A stretch of 8,193 nucleotides of DNA from contig JALSGW010000404.1 in the NCBI GenBank assembly GCA_026982585.1, forward strand, positions 1 through 8,193, in the 5' to 3' direction. Below are positions 6,491 to 8,193 of the stretch, piece after piece. The notes under the pieces are model-generated. The model searched no databases. It saw only the letters and a list, made by a program, of their open reading frames with translations, and had not been told where the DNA came from. Position numbers and translations under genes: made by a program. Within the stretch, counting starts at the first letter, position 1. Each line of letters starts with the position of its first letter. This DNA comes from Alphaproteobacteria bacterium. GTDB lineage: Bacteria; Pseudomonadota; Alphaproteobacteria; Geminicoccales; Geminicoccaceae.

Positions 6491-7215
6491 CGCGCCGACA
6501 CCCGGGAATCGAGGTCCAGATCGGCGAGCTCCGCCACCGGTCCCTGGGCGATCGGCCGCCCTCCCGCCAGCACCAGGCCGAGGCCGCAGCAGGCGCCGAG
6601 GCTGAGCCCGTCGCGGTCCGCCAGGACCATCATCACCCCGCGGCGGGTGACCTCCCGTATCAGATCCGCCGTCTCCGCGCGCTCCTCCGCGGACAGACCG
6701 GCGAAGGGCCTGTCCCACAGCACGAGCCGCGGGGCGGCGAGCAGGCAGCGGGCCAGCTCCACCCTGCGCAACGCCGGCAGGGCCAGCGACCACACCGGCC
6801 GGTGGGCGAGGTGGGCGAGGCGGAGCCGGCGCAGGAGCTCCGCGGGAAGCCAGGGTGGCGATGCAGCCGTCGGCTTGCGGGCCGCATGCCGGGCGGCCCG
6901 GGCCAGATGGTCGGCGACGCTCACCCGCACGGGCACCGGCAGCCCCCATGCCCGCACCACGCCGAGGCGCAGGCGACGCCCCGGGCCGAGGTGGGCGAGG
7001 TCGCGCCCGTCCAGGCGAATGCGCCCGCGAGCGGGCACGAGCCCGGCCAGCGCGTCCAACAGCAACCCCTCGCTGGCCCCGTCCAGATCCAGTACCGCCA
7101 GCGCATCGCCCCGAGAAAGGGTGAAGCTCAGCGGTCCGAGGCGCAACGCTCCGGCGCCCGCGGCCTCGAGCGCCTCCACCACCAGACCCGGTTCGGGCGC
7201 AACCCGCGCCGTCAT
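6487..7215 (-). CDS. Catalytically dead LivG-like ABC ATPase homologue
   Basis: This 242-residue protein aligns end to end with LivG, the branched-chain amino acid importer ATPase. Correspondences include RGRIRLDGRDLAHLGPGRRLRLGVVRAW (63-90), LRRVELARCLLAAPRLVLWDRP (149-170), FAGLSAEERAETADLIREV (171-189), RRGVMMVLADRD (191-202) and GGRPIAQGP (218-226, like 'GRVIAEGTP'). Key residues are replaced. The Walker A GAGKT position reads GASEG (46-50, Lys to Glu49). The signature LSYGQQ position reads LALPAL (144-149). The Walker B Asp168 is kept but the following Glu is Arg169. The switch His is Arg201. It should neither hydrolyse ATP nor form normal composite sites. It overlaps its neighbours by ATGA at both ends; GGGGTGA lies just before its ATG. 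The frame is intact. The present function is unknown. Confidence 0.87.
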   Translation of the reverse strand: MTARVAPEPGLVVEALEAAGAGALRLGPLSFTLSRGDALAVLDLDGASEGLLLDALAGLVPARGRIRLDGRDLAHLGPGRRLRLGVVRAWGLPVPVRVSVADHLARAARHAARKPTAASPPWLPAELLRRLRLAHLAHRPVWSLALPALRRVELARCLLAAPRLVLWDRPFAGLSAEERAETADLIREVTRRGVMMVLADRDGLSLGACCGLGLVLAGGRPIAQGPVAELADLDLDSRVSAR

Positions 7216-8078
7216 GCTTCACCCCGCCGTCCGGCCGCGGTACGGCCTGCCATCGACCGCGCCGCCCGCTCGGGAAGGGCGAGCAGTCCGGAGAGCGCGA
7301 GCATCCCGAGCGCCACAAGGCCCCGCACATCGGCGTCGGGAAACAAGGGGGCGGCCAGGGAGGGCAGGGTGAAAACGCCGAAGGCGGCAAGAAAGGCTGG
7401 TCCAAGCCGTGCTCCGGCGAGCCACAGGCAGGCCGCGAGCGCCGCCGCGGCACCGAGCGGCGAAGGCGGCGGAAGTCCGAACGCCTGGGCCACCGCGAAA
7501 CCTCCCCCTGCCGATGCCGCGAGCACCACGCCGACCGATCCATAGAAAAAGCGCCACCCCGCACCGCCGAGCCCCATGGCCGCCGCCGGTCCGGGACGGG
7601 CGGCGGCAAAGGCGAGTTCCGCCGCCGCACGGGCCCCCAGGAGCCGGTCGGCCACGATCACCGCCGCGGCGGCGAGGGGCGCCCACAGCCACAGCATCGA
7701 GGGGTCGACCGTCGGGCTGGACGAGGGCGCGGGCACGCGGCCGTGCAGGAGAACCAGGAAGAGAAGCAGCAGCGCCGAGGCGGCGCGCTCCGGACGGAGC
7801 AACGCCGACACGGACAGGAGCGGGATGAACAGGAGTGCGGTGGCCGCGGCCGAAAGCGGGAGTGCGCTTCCATCCCCGACCCCCGCCGACAGCGCGAGCA
7901 CGAGGGCCGCGGGTGCGACCAGCCACGGCGCGCCGCTTCGCTGCAGCAGCACCCCGGAGCTCACCAGGCTCGCCACGGCGAGGCCATCCGCGGCGAATGC
8001 GTAGCCGAGCGGTGCTGCCAGGAGCAGCAGCGCGACGCCGGGTGCCAGCAGCGGCAGGATGGCGAGGGCCGGCGACAC
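7212..8078 (-). CDS. LivM-like membrane protein with eroded family motifs
   Basis: A 288-residue, Ala/Leu/Gly-rich protein with about seven to nine hydrophobic segments (near 5-30, 33-45, 52-67, 72-94, 98-112, 130-145, 178-200, 207-222, 228-245, 252-268). The C-terminal half follows the LivM pattern. A basic loop (DRLLGARAAAELAFAAARPG, 144-163) leads into AAAMGLGGAGWRFFYG, like the LivM 'ALRAIRExExAAxAxGIN...YK' coupling segment. Next come an ARLGPAFLAAF stretch (223-233, like 'GSLWGPVLGAA') and a final helix. The conserved coupling glutamate region now reads RPGPAAAMG, and the 'GYAGQLSLGHAAFFGIGAY' motif survives only as GYAF...(25-28). The GTG at 8078 has GGAG 6 nt upstream. LivM assignment rests on gene order plus these weak matches. 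An overlapping longer frame reads as Gly/Arg-rich noise. Confidence 0.72.
   Translation of the reverse strand: MSPALAILPLLAPGVALLLLAAPLGYAFAADGLAVASLVSSGVLLQRSGAPWLVAPAALVLALSAGVGDGSALPLSAAATALLFIPLLSVSALLRPERAASALLLLFLVLLHGRVPAPSSSPTVDPSMLWLWAPLAAAAVIVADRLLGARAAAELAFAAARPGPAAAMGLGGAGWRFFYGSVGVVLAASAGGGFAVAQAFGLPPPSPLGAAAALAACLWLAGARLGPAFLAAFGVFTLPSLAAPLFPDADVRGLVALGMLALSGLLALPERAARSMAGRTAAGRRGEA
7219..7225 (-). promoter_or_regulatory. Shine-Dalgarno-like site before the LivG-like gene
   Basis: GGGGTGA on the minus strand lies 3 nt ahead of the ATG at 7215, inside the end of the LivM-like gene. Together with the ATGA overlap it supports re-initiation at this start. Confidence 0.4.
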
Positions 8079-8081
8079 GGT

Positions 8082-8193
8082 CTACTCCGGCTCCCTTCTT
8101 CGGGGAAAGACAAGCACCACGGCCGCAGCCGCCCCCATGAGCACCCACTCTCCGGGCCCGATCGGAAGCGCGAAGAGGTTGGCCGACAACTCC
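8082..8193 (-). CDS. Partial C-terminus of a LivH-like permease homologue
   Basis: Only the last 36 residues lie inside the window, ending in TAG at 8084-8082. They read ELSANLFALPIGPGEW, then a hydrophobic helix (VLMGAAAAVVLVF), then basic PRRREPE. This resembles the LivH end: Glu-Ser..., a loop, a last helix and '...LLFRPQGLFG', with the PQGLFG motif replaced. It is 3 nt upstream of the LivM-like start, the place LivH occupies in livHMGF operons. The assignment is by position and a short weak match; any membrane protein with a C-terminal helix could look similar. Confidence 0.55.
   Translation of the reverse strand, partial: ELSANLFALPIGPGEWVLMGAAAAVVLVFPRRREPE
8085..8088 (-). promoter_or_regulatory. 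Shine-Dalgarno deciding the GTG start of the LivM-like gene
   Basis: GGAG on the minus strand sits 6 nt before the GTG at 8078, within the final codons of the LivH-like gene. It supports the GTG and tight coupling between the two genes. Confidence 0.5.

Noticed and set aside
6802..6819. Tandem GTGGGCGAG repeat
   Set aside because: Two copies only, in frame inside the LivG-like gene (encoding Leu-Ala-His twice); no sign of a larger repeat array.
5765..7372. 535-codon plus-strand frame opposite the LivG/LivF-like genes
   Set aside because: Arg/Ala/Ser-rich with no recognisable motif. The minus-strand frames show ABC-family scaffolds and ATGA couplings.
7219..8148. 309-codon minus-strand frame overlapping the LivM-like gene in another frame
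   Set aside because: Gly/Arg-rich with no hydrophobic pattern. The 7212-8078 frame has membrane helices, a Shine-Dalgarno and correct coupling to neighbours.

Overview
The window is very GC-rich (about 70% by eye, not counted) and densely packed. Gene content and order point to a high-GC Gammaproteobacterium. The clearest clue is tesA divergently transcribed from an ATPase/permease pair, the arrangement known from E. coli tesA–ybbA–ybbP. A Bax-inhibitor-1 family protein close to E. coli YbhL agrees with this. The genus cannot be named from the window alone.

Left part (25–3929): a secreted SGNH-family lysophospholipase/thioesterase (tesA, minus strand) is separated by about 50 bp from a divergent operon. 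That operon encodes an intact ABC ATPase (YbbA/LolD type) and a large FtsX-type permease (YbbP type). The permease probably starts at a TTG inside the end of the ATPase gene. Together they look like a cell-envelope module: a periplasmic lipid or ester hydrolase next to a non-import (type VII/MacB-like) ABC system.

Middle (4087–5679): two separate integral membrane proteins lie on the plus strand. One is a CcdA-type thiol-electron carrier with both membrane cysteines. The other is a YbhL-type Bax inhibitor-1 protein, with a recognisable sigma70-like promoter in front and a strong 11-bp hairpin behind it. That hairpin sits in the gap between converging genes.

Right part (5774–8193, minus strand, running in from beyond the right edge): four tightly coupled genes in the canonical livH–livM–livG–livF order of branched-chain amino acid ABC importers. 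The LivH-like gene is partial. Spacings are 3 nt, then two ATGA overlaps. Both ATPase-like proteins align along their whole length with LivG and LivF, but each has lost the Walker A lysine, the signature serine/glycines and the Walker B glutamate. The LivM-like protein has a disrupted NBD-coupling (EAA-like) loop. Reading frames, start sites and coupling are all intact. The operon therefore looks like a maintained but ATPase-dead Liv-type membrane complex rather than ordinary pseudogene debris. It is the part of the window most worth attention.

No tRNA, rRNA, CRISPR array, insertion sequence or integration site was seen.
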